A stretch of DNA of 28,483 nt, from contig CBFIHA010000048.1 in the NCBI GenBank assembly GCA_965662195.1, forward strand, positions 1 to 28,483. Direction: 5' to 3'. This document shows, in pieces, positions 7,226 to 15,067 of this stretch. The notes beneath the pieces are model-generated. The model worked only from the letters and a program-made list of their open reading frames with translations, was not told the DNA's origin and did not search any database. Position 1 is the stretch's first letter. The number at the start of each line of letters is the position of its first letter. A program made the position numbers and the translations under genes. The DNA comes from UBA1268 sp965662195 (GTDB lineage: Bacteria > Planctomycetota > Planctomycetia > Pirellulales > UBA1268).

Positions 7226-8221
7226 TCAGGTCGCGGAACCCTCACGTTCAAGATACCCTCCAGCCGGTACGTCCGGGTCGGCAGCGGCCGTTGGCCAGCC
7301 GTGCCGCTGCAGCCAGGCAGCCGAGACAAACCGCCGGAACAGGGCCTCCACCGCACGGCTGGCATCCCGCTGCCAGGCCCGGTCGGTCGGATCGCCCCCG
7401 GCCACGACACCCCGAAAGGTCAGCCTGACCGGCCAGCCCCGCTGCTCAGCCAGGACTGCAAACCGCTCGGCCAGCCGCAGCGTCCAGGCGGCTCCCAGGG
7501 TCTCCCGCAGGGGCAGCAGACAGCCCTCAACCTGGCGGACAAACCGGTCCTGCGGGTCAGCCGTGACCGTGGCCCGCCGGCGGCCAGCCGCCAGACTCTG
7601 CCCCAACGCCAGCAGGCTGCCGGCCGTGATCGCCGCTACCGCCGGCAGATCGACCTGCGGCTGACGAATCGCGTCGGCCAGATTGACCCCGGGCAGCAGC
7701 GGCCAGAGCAGCCCGAATTGGCCGAGGGCGACGAGGCTGACCGCCACGGCCCGCCGCGTACCGATGAAGTTCATCCAGCCGACCAACACGAGCAGCGGCA
7801 GAAAAAACCGGGCCAGGATATGCAGATCGGGAAAGCTGCCGGGCCGGATCAGGGTGGCCGAGGCCGCCGGCAGGGCCAGCACCACCGCCAGCGTGGCAAC
7901 GATCAACTGCCAGACCCCGTGCTGAGGTCGCTTCGCCCCCAGCAGCGACATGATCGGACAGACGAACAAGGCCGCCACCACCACCCTGCCGGCAGCGGCC
8001 GAGGCGGGACTGGCAGTGCCAGCGGCCTGGCGAAACGCCTCCCAAGCGGTTACCCCGGCGGCCGCTGCCGCCCACCAGGAGGCCGGCACCGCGGTCGAAC
8101 CCCGAGCCAGCCGGCCGCCTGCCAGCGCCGTCAGCATGACCAGTACCGCCAGCCCTCCGACAAGCTGCCCGGCCAGTGCGGGCGAGAGATCGTCGGGGCC
8201 GAGGATGCCGAAGAATTGCAT
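7226..8221 (-). CDS. Polytopic membrane protein of unknown function
   Basis: This is a 331-residue protein I do not recognise. About six or seven hydrophobic segments lie in the first 205 residues (near 17-35, 48-64, 80-97, 104-125, 137-155, 160-178 and 190-205). A soluble C-terminal domain of about 110 residues follows, beginning around TADPQDRFVRQVEGCLLP and containing a possible amphipathic helical pattern. Alanine-rich composition and GC-rich third positions match the neighbours, which supports real coding on this strand rather than the overlapping frames. There is no clear Shine-Dalgarno sequence before the ATG. It is divergent from the secreted protein gene at 8385 and separated from the DUF3467 start by about 175 bases, so it is probably transcribed alone. 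Confidence 0.65.
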   Translation of the reverse strand: MQFFGILGPDDLSPALAGQLVGGLAVLVMLTALAGGRLARGSTAVPASWWAAAAAGVTAWEAFRQAAGTASPASAAAGRVVVAALFVCPIMSLLGAKRPQHGVWQLIVATLAVVLALPAASATLIRPGSFPDLHILARFFLPLLVLVGWMNFIGTRRAVAVSLVALGQFGLLWPLLPGVNLADAIRQPQVDLPAVAAITAGSLLALGQSLAAGRRRATVTADPQDRFVRQVEGCLLPLRETLGAAWTLRLAERFAVLAEQRGWPVRLTFRGVVAGGDPTDRAWQRDASRAVEALFRRFVSAAWLQRHGWPTAAADPDVPAGGYLEREGSAT

Positions 8222-8384
8222 GAAGAATGACCGAGCCGGGGAACACGAAGCAGCACCCTGACGGTGCTGGCGATTGTTCCGATTCTAAGGCCCCGCGGCG
8301 ACCGGGTGGCCCCGGCGGCGGGCGTGGCCGATACTACAGAAGAGTTGAGCCGTGGCCGGCCCTCTTTCCCCGTAGGGGTACACC

Positions 8385-8822
8385 ATGCGTCCTTCCGCTT
8401 TCGCGGAGCCCAGTTCCAGCGTGAGTCGTTGCCGACTCACTGCTGCCGGACGGTTTGCGCGGCACGGGCTGACTGCCGTTGCCATCCTGGGCCTTTTTAC
8501 GCCGACGTCCGCGCCGGCGATCGAGATGTTCACGTTTTTCGGCGATGGCAGCCGCGTGCCGCTGCCAAGCCTCGAAACACCGATTGAGGCCTACCCCGGG
8601 ATTCCGCTGCGGAGCGACCGGCTGCGGGCCCGCCGCCGGGCCCAGCGGGCCGGCCCCGACGCCGAGGTCCAACTGGGCCCTCCGGGTGGCATGTCGATCC
8701 GGATGATGCCGCAACTGGCGGTGCCACCCGACCCCGACGCCGTGCTGGCGCCCCCCCCCGCCGCCGAACCGATCGCTCCACCGCCGCCAAGCCGGCCCCG
8801 GCTGCGGCGGTGGCGGCGGTAG
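8385..8822 (+). CDS. Proline/arginine-rich secreted protein, unknown
   Basis: This 145-residue protein has a basic N-terminus, a hydrophobic stretch (LTAVAILGLFTPTSAPAIE, about residues 29-47) that looks like a signal peptide with cleavage after APA, and a low-complexity remainder. The mature part starts with EMFTFFGDGSRVPLPSLETP, continues with Arg-rich and Pro-rich stretches, and ends in RRWRR. No enzyme motif is visible. GGGG lies about 7 bases before the ATG. It lies 78 bases before the ABC-2 permease gene on the same strand and could share its transcript. A long reading frame on the opposite strand covers the same bases, but the signal peptide and upstream site favour this strand. Function unknown. 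Confidence 0.5.
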   Translation: MRPSAFAEPSSSVSRCRLTAAGRFARHGLTAVAILGLFTPTSAPAIEMFTFFGDGSRVPLPSLETPIEAYPGIPLRSDRLRARRRAQRAGPDAEVQLGPPGGMSIRMMPQLAVPPDPDAVLAPPPAAEPIAPPPPSRPRLRRWRR

Positions 8823-8900
8823 CGGCAGCTTTTTCAATCGTCGGTTGCTTTTGCTATCGTCTGGCAGCGTTGCGGTCGTTGGCGAAAGCCTGAGGTGGAC

Positions 8901-10577
8901 ATGCTGCTGGGTGCGGTATTCGAGCGAGAGGTGCGGTTTGCACCGCGGGCCCGGGGTCTGTTCATCGGCCGGGCGATCTATGCCGGCAGCCTGCTGGCGA
9001 TCATCGCCACCTGCTGGCTGGTGCTGACGGGCACGCAGTCGATCACCACGGTCGGCGATACGGCCCGCTTTGGTGCCACGTTGATGCGGACGCTGGCGCC
9101 GCTGCAGCTGACGCTGGCGGTGCTGGCCGCCGCCATGACCGCGGCCGTGGCAGTGAGCGTCGAAAAGGACCGCCGGACCCTCGAACTGCTGCTGCTGAGC
9201 CGACTGACTGAACGCGAACTGGTGCTCGGCAAACTGGCCGCCAGCCTGCTGCGGGTACTGCTGATGCTGCTGTCGGCCATTCCGGTCTTCGGCCTGGCGG
9301 CTCTCTTTGGTGGCGTCACCGTGCCCCAACTGGCCCGGCTGTTTGTTGTGACCGGTGCCTCGGCCCTGGCCGCGGCCAGCATCGCCAACACCGTCGCCTT
9401 CTGGAAAGACACGACCTTTCAGGCGGTGGCGATCACCGCCTTCGCACTGGTCGCCTGGGTGGTGCTCGGTGAGGCGGTCGTCGGCTGGCTGGGGCCGGAC
9501 GCCGCCGCCCAGCTGTCCCCAGCCCGGGCCATGTTCGCCGCCCTTACCCCGGCCGGCGGCGGTCTGGTGAGCTTTCTGGCGGTCTGCCTGGCGGTGATCG
9601 TGGGCACAAACCTACTGGCCATCCGCCGGGTCCGGGCTTGGAACATGGCCCGCGAGGCCCGGCGGGCTGCCCAGGCACGAGCACAGGCGGGCCCCGCCAG
9701 CCGCCGGCCTGCCCGGCAGGTCTGGGCCAACCCGGTACTCTGGCGGGAGATCTGCACCAACGCCTACGGCCGCACGATCGTCGTTGTGCGGCTGGCCTGG
9801 CTGCTGCTGTTTGCCGCAGCGGTGGCGGGTGTGGTGGCGGAGGCCCGGGCCGAGCGACCCGACCGGTTCGCCGTGGCGGTGGCGGTGATCCCGATGGCCC
9901 TGGCCAGCCTGCTGGCGGTGACGGCCCTGGCCGTGACCAGCATCACCAGCGAACGGGACCGCGGCTCGCTCGACCTCTTGCTGGTGAGTGATCTTGAACC
10001 CCGGGAGTTCATCTGGGGCAAGCTCTTCGGTGTGCTGGTGGTTGCCCGCGAGGTGGTGCTGCTGCCGCTGCTGCTGTGTGTCGCGTTGGTAGCCAGCGGG
10101 ATCGCCTCGCTTGAGAACGGGCTTTACCTCGTGCTGGGCACCGCCATCCTGCTGTTCTTTGCCGCTGTGCTTGGCATTCACATCGGGCTGTCCTATCCAT
10201 CGTCGCGGCGGGCCATCGGCGTGGGGCTGGGTACGATCGCCTTTCTGTTCATCGGGGTGGCCACCGCGATGCGGATCATGGTGGCCTTTGGATCGAGTTT
10301 TGAACTGCAGCTGGCCCCATTTCTGGCGGTGATTGTCGGCGGAGCCATCGGCCTCTACGCCGCCCTCTCCGCCCGCAACCCCTCGCCGGCCATCGGCTGG
10401 GCCTCGGCGCTGCTGCCGGTGCTCACCTTCGTCGGCATCACCGGCTTCCTGCAGGGCAACACGCTGCAGGTGCTGCTGGTGGCGGCCGTTGCCTACGGCT
10501 TTGCCACGGTCGCCCTGCTGGTGCCGGCCATCGGTGCCTTCGACATGCTGACCGGCCGCACCACAGCCGGGGAATAG
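8901..10577 (+). CDS. ABC-2 type permease with two internally duplicated halves
   Basis: This is a polytopic inner-membrane protein of 558 residues that reads as an ABC-2-type permease present twice in one chain. The segment near residues 88-130 (EKDRRTLELLLLSRLTEREL then GKLAASL) recurs near 350-395 (ERDRGSLDLLLVSDLEPREF then GKLFGVL), the coupling-helix signature of ABC-2/NatB-like permeases. A basic Ala/Arg-rich linker (about 243-275) joins the halves. GTG at 8895 could start the frame, but the ATG at 8901 has GAGG 5 bases upstream and is preferred. No ATPase gene lies next to it, so the nucleotide-binding partner must be encoded elsewhere. The substrate is unknown. Confidence 0.8.
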   Translation: MLLGAVFEREVRFAPRARGLFIGRAIYAGSLLAIIATCWLVLTGTQSITTVGDTARFGATLMRTLAPLQLTLAVLAAAMTAAVAVSVEKDRRTLELLLLSRLTERELVLGKLAASLLRVLLMLLSAIPVFGLAALFGGVTVPQLARLFVVTGASALAAASIANTVAFWKDTTFQAVAITAFALVAWVVLGEAVVGWLGPDAAAQLSPARAMFAALTPAGGGLVSFLAVCLAVIVGTNLLAIRRVRAWNMAREARRAAQARAQAGPASRRPARQVWANPVLWREICTNAYGRTIVVVRLAWLLLFAAAVAGVVAEARAERPDRFAVAVAVIPMALASLLAVTALAVTSITSERDRGSLDLLLVSDLEPREFIWGKLFGVLVVAREVVLLPLLLCVALVASGIASLENGLYLVLGTAILLFFAAVLGIHIGLSYPSSRRAIGVGLGTIAFLFIGVATAMRIMVAFGSSFELQLAPFLAVIVGGAIGLYAALSARNPSPAIGWASALLPVLTFVGITGFLQGNTLQVLLVAAVAYGFATVALLVPAIGAFDMLTGRTTAGE

Positions 10578-10581
10578 GCTG

Positions 10582-11382
10582 TCATCGCAGGAGCGTCGTT
10601 GCGGCCTCCGCTTCAAGGGCGGCCAGGCGGGCGGCCGCCTGCGGCGGGGCGTCACCCTTGGCGACCGCGGCCCGGTAGCTTTCGACGGCCTCGTGCCGGC
10701 GGCCGAGTGACTCCTGGGCGAGCCCCTCCAGGGCCAGCACCTCGGCCGGAATCTGATTGGGCCCGTAGGTCTCCTCCAGCACCGCCAGCGTGGCAAGGGC
10801 CCGCTTGGGCCGATCGAGTTGCCGGTAGACCTCGGCCGTCTCGAGCAATACCTCCCGATTGTCGGGCTCGAAGGCGAGCGAGTGCTGATAGTCGGCCAGG
10901 GCATCGAGCGGCCGGCCTCGGGCCAGTGCAACCTGACCGTGCAGGTACCAGGCGGCCGCCGACCGGGGCACCGTCCTGACCGCCTCGGACGCCAGCCGCT
11001 CAGCATCATCGAGCAGCCCGAGTTCGAGATACATCCGCCCGCCATCGATGCAGAGGTCGATGTCACCGGGTGAAAGGGCGAGGGCCTGGCTGATCTGGCC
11101 GACCGCCTCCATCTTCTCCCCCCGCTCCCAGAGCACCCGGGCATAGTGTTTGCGGGCATCGACATCGGTTGGGCACCGCTGCACAGCCTGTTCAAGCAGG
11201 CCTTCGGCCCTGATCAGATCGCCCGAGTCGGTCGCCGAAAGCCCGAGGTTACTCAGCCGCCTGGCCTCGGCCAGCTGCTCCGGGGCGGGACCGTTGCGGG
11301 GCACCAGCCGGCAGCCGGCAGCGGCCACCATCAGCAGGAGGAGCTGCAAAACGGGCGCAACGGGAGTGCGTCTCACGGCCAT
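10582..11382 (-). CDS. TPR-repeat lipoprotein
   Basis: This 266-residue protein has a lipoprotein signal peptide: MAVRRTPVAP, a hydrophobic core, then VAAAGC with the acylated Cys at 24. About six tetratricopeptide-like repeats of 34 residues follow (for example DARKHYARVLWERGEKMEAV, AAWYLHGQVALARGRPLDAL and LEGLAQESLGRRHEAVESYR). It is expected to be a membrane-anchored periplasmic scaffold, possibly in envelope complex assembly. The frame stays open upstream to 12276, but that part is antisense to the thioredoxin-like gene and lacks family content, so the ATG at 11382 directly before the signal peptide is the start. It converges on the ABC-2 permease gene with only 4 bases between their ends and is divergent from the thioredoxin-like gene. 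Confidence 0.8.
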   Translation of the reverse strand: MAVRRTPVAPVLQLLLLMVAAAGCRLVPRNGPAPEQLAEARRLSNLGLSATDSGDLIRAEGLLEQAVQRCPTDVDARKHYARVLWERGEKMEAVGQISQALALSPGDIDLCIDGGRMYLELGLLDDAERLASEAVRTVPRSAAAWYLHGQVALARGRPLDALADYQHSLAFEPDNREVLLETAEVYRQLDRPKRALATLAVLEETYGPNQIPAEVLALEGLAQESLGRRHEAVESYRAAVAKGDAPPQAAARLAALEAEAATTLLR

Positions 11383-11656
11383 GAGCGGAGCCGATGCCAG
11401 GAAAGGTGGATGCAAAGCCCGCGGACTGTAGGGACGGATCACCCGCAAAGACAACGCCGTTGCGGCCAATGGGTTCGTTCGACCTGGCAAACGGGGCAGG
11501 CTGCGCCGGTCATCCGCGTTTGGCAAATGCTGACAAACCGTCGCGGTCCGGGTTGCCGAAGAGAGTCGAATGGGGAGAGGATCTGCCGCCCCACCGGCAC
11601 CGCCCGGCAGACCGACCACGCCCGCAACCACCCGACCCATTTCCTCAATCACTCCG

Positions 11657-12304
11657 ATGGCCCGTCGCTCCGCCCACTGCCGCCTTCTGCTGCCTGCGGC
11701 AGCCTGCCTCATGGCGGTCGGCTGTGAAATTCGCGATGAGCAGGTTCGGACCACCCAGCCGGCCCGGCTCCGCTGGCCCGACCCGGTCACCCGACGGCTT
11801 GAATCCGACACCGACCCTGCCGCCAATCCCACCGCCAGCACGATCGCCTTCGTGGAAAGTTGTGCTGCCGGCAGGCGGTTGGCCGAGGCGGCCGGCAAGC
11901 CACTGCTGATTATCTTCCGGGCTGGCTGGTGCCGCTGGTCGGCCGCCTTCACCCAGCAGACGCTGGTCGATCCGGCCATTGTCGCGTTGTCGGAGCGGTT
12001 CGTCTGCGTCCAGGTCGATGCCGACCGAGACACCGAGGTCTGCCGGCAGTACGGCGTCACGAATTTCCCGACGGTTCTGGTTCTGAATCCGGACGACAGT
12101 GAAGTGACCCGCCGCAGCGGCCACACGGCGGTCGCCGACCTGCAGCCGTTGCTCCGGCGGGCCCTGGCAGCCGACCAGCTGGTGGGCACGCCGGTAGCCC
12201 CCCCCACCGATCCGGCCACGGTCGGCGACCCTGCAGCCCCTGCCAACGAAATCGAACGGCCGATCCAGACCGCCAATGCCCCCGCTGGCGCTGTCAGCCG
12301 CTAG
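11657..12304 (+). CDS. Thioredoxin-fold lipoprotein with CxxS active site
   Basis: This 215-residue protein has a short signal peptide ending in a lipobox (MAVGC, Cys 23) and a thioredoxin-like domain at about 65-180. The active-site region reads FRAGWCRWSAAF: the first Cys (92) is present, but the second position of the usual CxxC is Ser (95). The cis-proline loop TNFPTVLVL (Pro 138) is intact, and the pattern VDPAIVALSERFVCVQVDAD matches the thioredoxin_7-type family. The tail is Pro/Ala-rich and unstructured. A CxxS site cannot perform ordinary dithiol oxidation or reduction, so isomerase-like, monothiol or binding roles are likelier. The frame opens at 11570, but the ATG at 11657 directly precedes the signal peptide. 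Confidence 0.75.
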   Translation: MARRSAHCRLLLPAAACLMAVGCEIRDEQVRTTQPARLRWPDPVTRRLESDTDPAANPTASTIAFVESCAAGRRLAEAAGKPLLIIFRAGWCRWSAAFTQQTLVDPAIVALSERFVCVQVDADRDTEVCRQYGVTNFPTVLVLNPDDSEVTRRSGHTAVADLQPLLRRALAADQLVGTPVAPPTDPATVGDPAAPANEIERPIQTANAPAGAVSR

Positions 12305-12365
12305 GCCACCTTGGTCGGCCGCAGCGGCATCCGATTGGGCGTCTTCCTCTGCTGAGCAACACCGC

Positions 12366-13505
12366 ATGCCCGCCTCCGTGAAGCCCAGTCGCGACTATCA
12401 CCCCTATCCCTGGTGGAGCCCCCGGTTCTGGCACGGCATGCCGCTGGGGGTCTGGCTCGACCTGCTCAAGGAGAACCGCTGGCAGGTCGCCCCCAGCAGG
12501 CTCGGTCTGCTCGGCACGATCACAGCGGCCGCTGCCTTCAACTCACTCGCCGAGCCGCTCTGCCAGGCCCGCTACCGCCGGCAACTGGCCGAGCCGCCAC
12601 CGACCGACCCGCCGATCTTCATCATCGGCCATTGGCGGAGCGGCACGACGCTGCTGCATGAGATTCTCATGCTCGACGACCGCTTCTGCTGCCCATCGAC
12701 CTACCAGTGCTTTGCAGCCGGACACTTCCTGCTGACCGAGTGGCTGGTGACCTCGACCCTTGGCTGGATCATGCCGGCGAAGCGACCGATGGACAACGTC
12801 GCCGCCGGCTGGCATCGCCCGCAGGAGGATGAATTCGCCCTCGCCAACATGGGCGTCTGCTCGCCCTACCGCCGCATGGCATTCCCGGAAACCACTCCCG
12901 CCGAGCCGACCGCCCTTGACCTCGAGACACTTTCGGCAGACGAACTGGTCCACTGGCAGGAGGCCTTTCGCCGGTTCCTGACCATGCTGGCGATTCGCGA
13001 CCCCCGGCGGCCGGTGCTCAAAAGCCCACCGCACACCGCCCGAATGGCGGTGCTGGCCGGGATGTTCCCGGGAGCCCGGTTTCTGCACATCGTCCGCGAC
13101 CCCTTCGTCGTCTTTCCCTCGACCAGGCGGCTCTGGGAATCGCTGCACCATGTGCAGGCGATGCAGATCGACTCAGGATCGGAGGCGGAGGAATACGTCT
13201 TCCGCTGCTTCGACACGATGTACGCCGCCTTCGAGCGGGATCGGCCACGGCTGGCCCCGGGGCAGCTGCACGAACTCCGCTACGAGGATCTGGTCGCCGA
13301 TCCGGTGGCCAGGATGGAGGAAGCCTATGAGCAGCTCGGCCTGGGCGACTTTGAGCGGGTCCGGCCCGCCTTCGAGGCCCAGGCGGAGGCGATGCAGCGG
13401 TATCAGCGGAATACCTACCAGCACGACCCCCGCATCGTGGCAGCGATCAGCGAGCGGTGGAAGCCGTTTATCGATCGCTACGGGTATACGGCACCCCCAA
13501 CCTGA
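12366..13505 (+). CDS. Sulfotransferase family protein
   Basis: This is a 379-residue PAPS-dependent sulfotransferase-fold protein (Sulfotransfer_3-like). The 5'-phosphosulfate loop is IFIIGHWRSGTTLLHEIL (GHWRSGTT near 88-95), and the 3'-phosphate-binding strand is FLHIVRDPFVVFPSTRRLW (RDP near 244-246). The RYEDLVADP motif near residues 295-303 and a C-terminal WKPFIDRYGY are also typical. There are no clear signal peptide or transmembrane helices, although residues 45-60 are moderately hydrophobic. Planctomycetes carry many such enzymes, probably for glycans or lipids; the acceptor cannot be read from the sequence. The frame opens at 12276, but this ATG follows the upstream gene's end and begins recognisable sequence; no strong ribosome site marks it. 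Confidence 0.8.
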   Translation: MPASVKPSRDYHPYPWWSPRFWHGMPLGVWLDLLKENRWQVAPSRLGLLGTITAAAAFNSLAEPLCQARYRRQLAEPPPTDPPIFIIGHWRSGTTLLHEILMLDDRFCCPSTYQCFAAGHFLLTEWLVTSTLGWIMPAKRPMDNVAAGWHRPQEDEFALANMGVCSPYRRMAFPETTPAEPTALDLETLSADELVHWQEAFRRFLTMLAIRDPRRPVLKSPPHTARMAVLAGMFPGARFLHIVRDPFVVFPSTRRLWESLHHVQAMQIDSGSEAEEYVFRCFDTMYAAFERDRPRLAPGQLHELRYEDLVADPVARMEEAYEQLGLGDFERVRPAFEAQAEAMQRYQRNTYQHDPRIVAAISERWKPFIDRYGYTAPPT

Positions 13506-13651
13506 GTTCACCGGCGGCCAACACAACGCCCGGCAGCACCCAGTGGCACTCAGCACCACCCGGCGCCACCCGACTGCAATCCGGCGACAGGATGTCGCCA
13601 CTCAGCACCAGCGGAATGATGAAAACCTTGGCTTTTCATCGTTCCGCCCAA

Positions 13652-13681
13652 GGAAAGTCGGACACGAAGTCCGAGCTTTCC
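13652..13681. terminator. Hairpin between convergent sulfotransferase and fur genes
   Basis: GGAAAGTCGGAC pairs with GTCCGA-G-CTTTCC across a 5-base loop (ACGAA), giving a 12-bp stem with one bulged G. A second inverted pair, CCTTGG / CCAAGG, flanks it at 13626-13653. It lies 7 bases after the fur stop and about 147 bases after the sulfotransferase stop, in a convergent gap. Neither side has a strong T tract, so it is a bidirectional terminator candidate of moderate quality. Confidence 0.45.
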
Positions 13682-13687
13682 GTAAAG

Positions 13688-14194
13688 CTACACCCGGTCT
13701 TGATGCCGGGAGGTGCTCCGTCTGCTGCGGCAATCGAAGCAGACGCCCGAGATGATCAGCCGGTGCCCCTGCGGCCGGAACTGGTGGGTCGCTGCGACGG
13801 CGTTGCGGAGCTGGAGCAGTTCGTCACTGGAAAACTCAATCAGCTTCTGACAACGCGTGCAATAGAGGTGGTCGTGCTGCGGGTAGCCGTAGTCGTGCTC
13901 GTAGACCGCCCGGCCCGCGAGCACCATCTTTTTGAGCAGGCCCGCCTCCACCATCTCACTGAGTGTGCGATAGACCGTCGGCCGGCTCGCCCGGCTGCCG
14001 GCTGGCGTGTCCTGGAGATCGGCCAGCAGCTGCTCGGCGTCGAAGTGCTCGTGGCGGGCCGTGACATGATCGACGATCATCTGCCGCTGCCGGGTGATCC
14101 GCTTGCCCCGGGCCTGCATGAACTCGGCAAACCGCTCCTGCGGAGTCAGTGCCGTGTTGACGGTGCCAAGCGAAAAGTCAGCTGAGGTCGACAT
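13688..14194 (-). CDS. Fur-family metal-responsive regulator
   Basis: This is a 168-residue Fur/PerR/Zur-family repressor. The winged-helix part is visible as KRITRQRQMIVDHV, HEHFDAEQLL and PTVYRTLSEMVEAGLLKK. The regulatory part has EHDYGYPQHDHLYC with His/Asp ligands at 107-109, and two CxxC pairs (C112/C115 and C152/C155) forming the structural zinc site. The tail SRRSTSRHQDRV is basic and looks unstructured. I cannot decide Fur versus Zur versus PerR from the sequence alone, and no classical Fur box was seen upstream. It is the last of four minus-strand genes, but about 300 bases and a strong hairpin separate it from flgM, so it is probably its own unit. Confidence 0.85.
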   Translation of the reverse strand: MSTSADFSLGTVNTALTPQERFAEFMQARGKRITRQRQMIVDHVTARHEHFDAEQLLADLQDTPAGSRASRPTVYRTLSEMVEAGLLKKMVLAGRAVYEHDYGYPQHDHLYCTRCQKLIEFSSDELLQLRNAVAATHQFRPQGHRLIISGVCFDCRSRRSTSRHQDRV

Positions 14195-14395
14195 GCGAAA
14201 TAATGGGTGCCCAATAGCCTGGGGAAAAACTGCAGAGGCCCGGGCACGGAGCCCGCATCCCCTTTTGTCTTCACCGAAAAATCCCTGCCCGCGGCTTCAT
14301 CTTCCGGCGGGAATGATCAGATCGCCCAGGGGGCTCCTGAACGTCGCTTCCCACATTGGATTGTAGCACCGTGATCCCGATCCGCCGCAAATGAA

Positions 14396-14430
14396 CCGCG
14401 GCCCCGATTCCCGGGGAATCGGGGCCGCGG
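14396..14430 (-). terminator. Perfect 16-bp hairpin downstream of flgM
   Basis: CCGCGGCCCCGATTCC (14396-14411) is exactly complementary to 14415-14430, with a 3-base loop. On the minus strand the stem is followed by TTCATTT. It starts 64 bases after the flgM stop and is the most stable-looking structure in the 299-base gap between flgM and fur, so I read it as the terminator of flgM. The rest of the gap shows a short CGGGC/GCCCG hairpin near 14239 and no gene. Confidence 0.6.
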
Positions 14431-14493
14431 CAATTGATCTGCCCTGTCACCGCGAATGGTGCGGTGCGGCAAAAGATGCTCCCGGGCGGTCGC

Positions 14494-14775
14494 TTAGGAC
14501 AGCCGATCGAGCAGCCGGTCCAGCGCGATGTCGAGCTTTTCGGGCGTCTCGTAGCTGCCATCGGCGATTGCCGCCTTGATGGCGTTGACGCGGTCGAGGC
14601 GAATGTCCGAGGCCGATGAGGCAGCCTGCACGGCATCGACCGACAGCGAGACGCCGTCGTTGACGCCGCTGAGTCCCTCAGCCGCGGTCCGGCCGGTGGC
14701 CTCAGCCGCCTCGATGCCCCTGACGCCGCCGACAGACGCCGCACCCTGTGTTGAACTAACGCTGAAAACGTTCAT
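14494..14775 (-). CDS. flgM: Anti-sigma-28 factor FlgM
   Basis: This is a 93-residue FlgM-type protein that should bind and silence the flagellar sigma factor FliA until exported through the flagellar export gate. The N-terminal half is low-complexity, Ser/Ala/Gly-rich and probably disordered, as in known FlgM proteins. The conserved sigma-binding C-terminus is clear at about 57-91: DIRLDRVNAIKAAIADGSYE, then EKLDIALDRLLDRL. The ATG has AAGGAG at 8 bases. It lies downstream of fliA on the same strand, a gap of 292 bases with no supported gene but a sigma-28-like -10 element near 14975. This neighbourhood reinforces the call. Confidence 0.85.
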   Translation of the reverse strand: MNVFSVSSTQGAASVGGVRGIEAAEATGRTAAEGLSGVNDGVSLSVDAVQAASSASDIRLDRVNAIKAAIADGSYETPEKLDIALDRLLDRLS

Positions 14776-14974
14776 GGTTGCACTCCTTGCAGTCCGTGGA
14801 TCGAGTTCCCGTTCCCCTTCGCAGAAGCCCTACGCAAGGACTGACCGAATGGTTCATTGGAATTCGTCGAGTCTGCCGTCCTCTTGCCCTGTTGAGTATG
14901 GCCCCGGATGCCGTCCGTGACGATCCGGCTTGATTCTCATCGCCCGTCGCGATCTTCACCACACCAGTCTATTT

Positions 14975-14997
14975 TCATCGGCACGACGCCGGGGGAT
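14975..14997 (-). promoter_or_regulatory. Possible sigma-28 promoter for flgM
   Basis: On the minus strand GCCGATGA (14982 to 14975) differs from the flagellar sigma-28 -10 consensus GCCGATAA at one base. The -35 position 15 bases upstream reads AAGA against TAAA, a poor match. It would give a leader of about 190 bases before flgM. The same octamer occurs inside coding regions of this GC-rich window, so chance is a real possibility. Confidence 0.3.
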
Positions 14998-15067
14998 TCT
15001 TGAAGGTTTTTTTTGGGCCGGCGGGCCAGTCGTCACAACCCCGTCAGCCTCCCCATGCCGCCAGCGG

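Noticed and set aside
8334..9329. Long minus-strand open frame (331 codons)
   Set aside because: Its translation is rich in His, Gln and Arg low-complexity sequence and lies antisense to the ABC-2 permease and the secreted protein, which have membrane segments or a signal peptide. Long antisense frames are expected in GC-rich DNA.
9612..11195. Long minus-strand open frame (527 codons)
   Set aside because: It overlaps the permease antisense and the TPR gene in another frame; composition is unlike a folded protein and the TPR frame explains the 3' part.
11383..12276. Upstream extension of the TPR lipoprotein frame
   Set aside because: It is antisense to the thioredoxin-like gene, and the lipoprotein signal peptide begins at 11382.
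14756..14962. 68-codon minus-strand frame overlapping the flgM start
   Set aside because: No ribosome site, no recognisable sequence, and it overlaps flgM, which has a good ribosome site.
15008..15016. T8 run downstream of fliA as a terminator
   Set aside because: On the minus strand, where fliA is transcribed, it is an A run; on the plus strand no gene ends there and no stem adjoins it.
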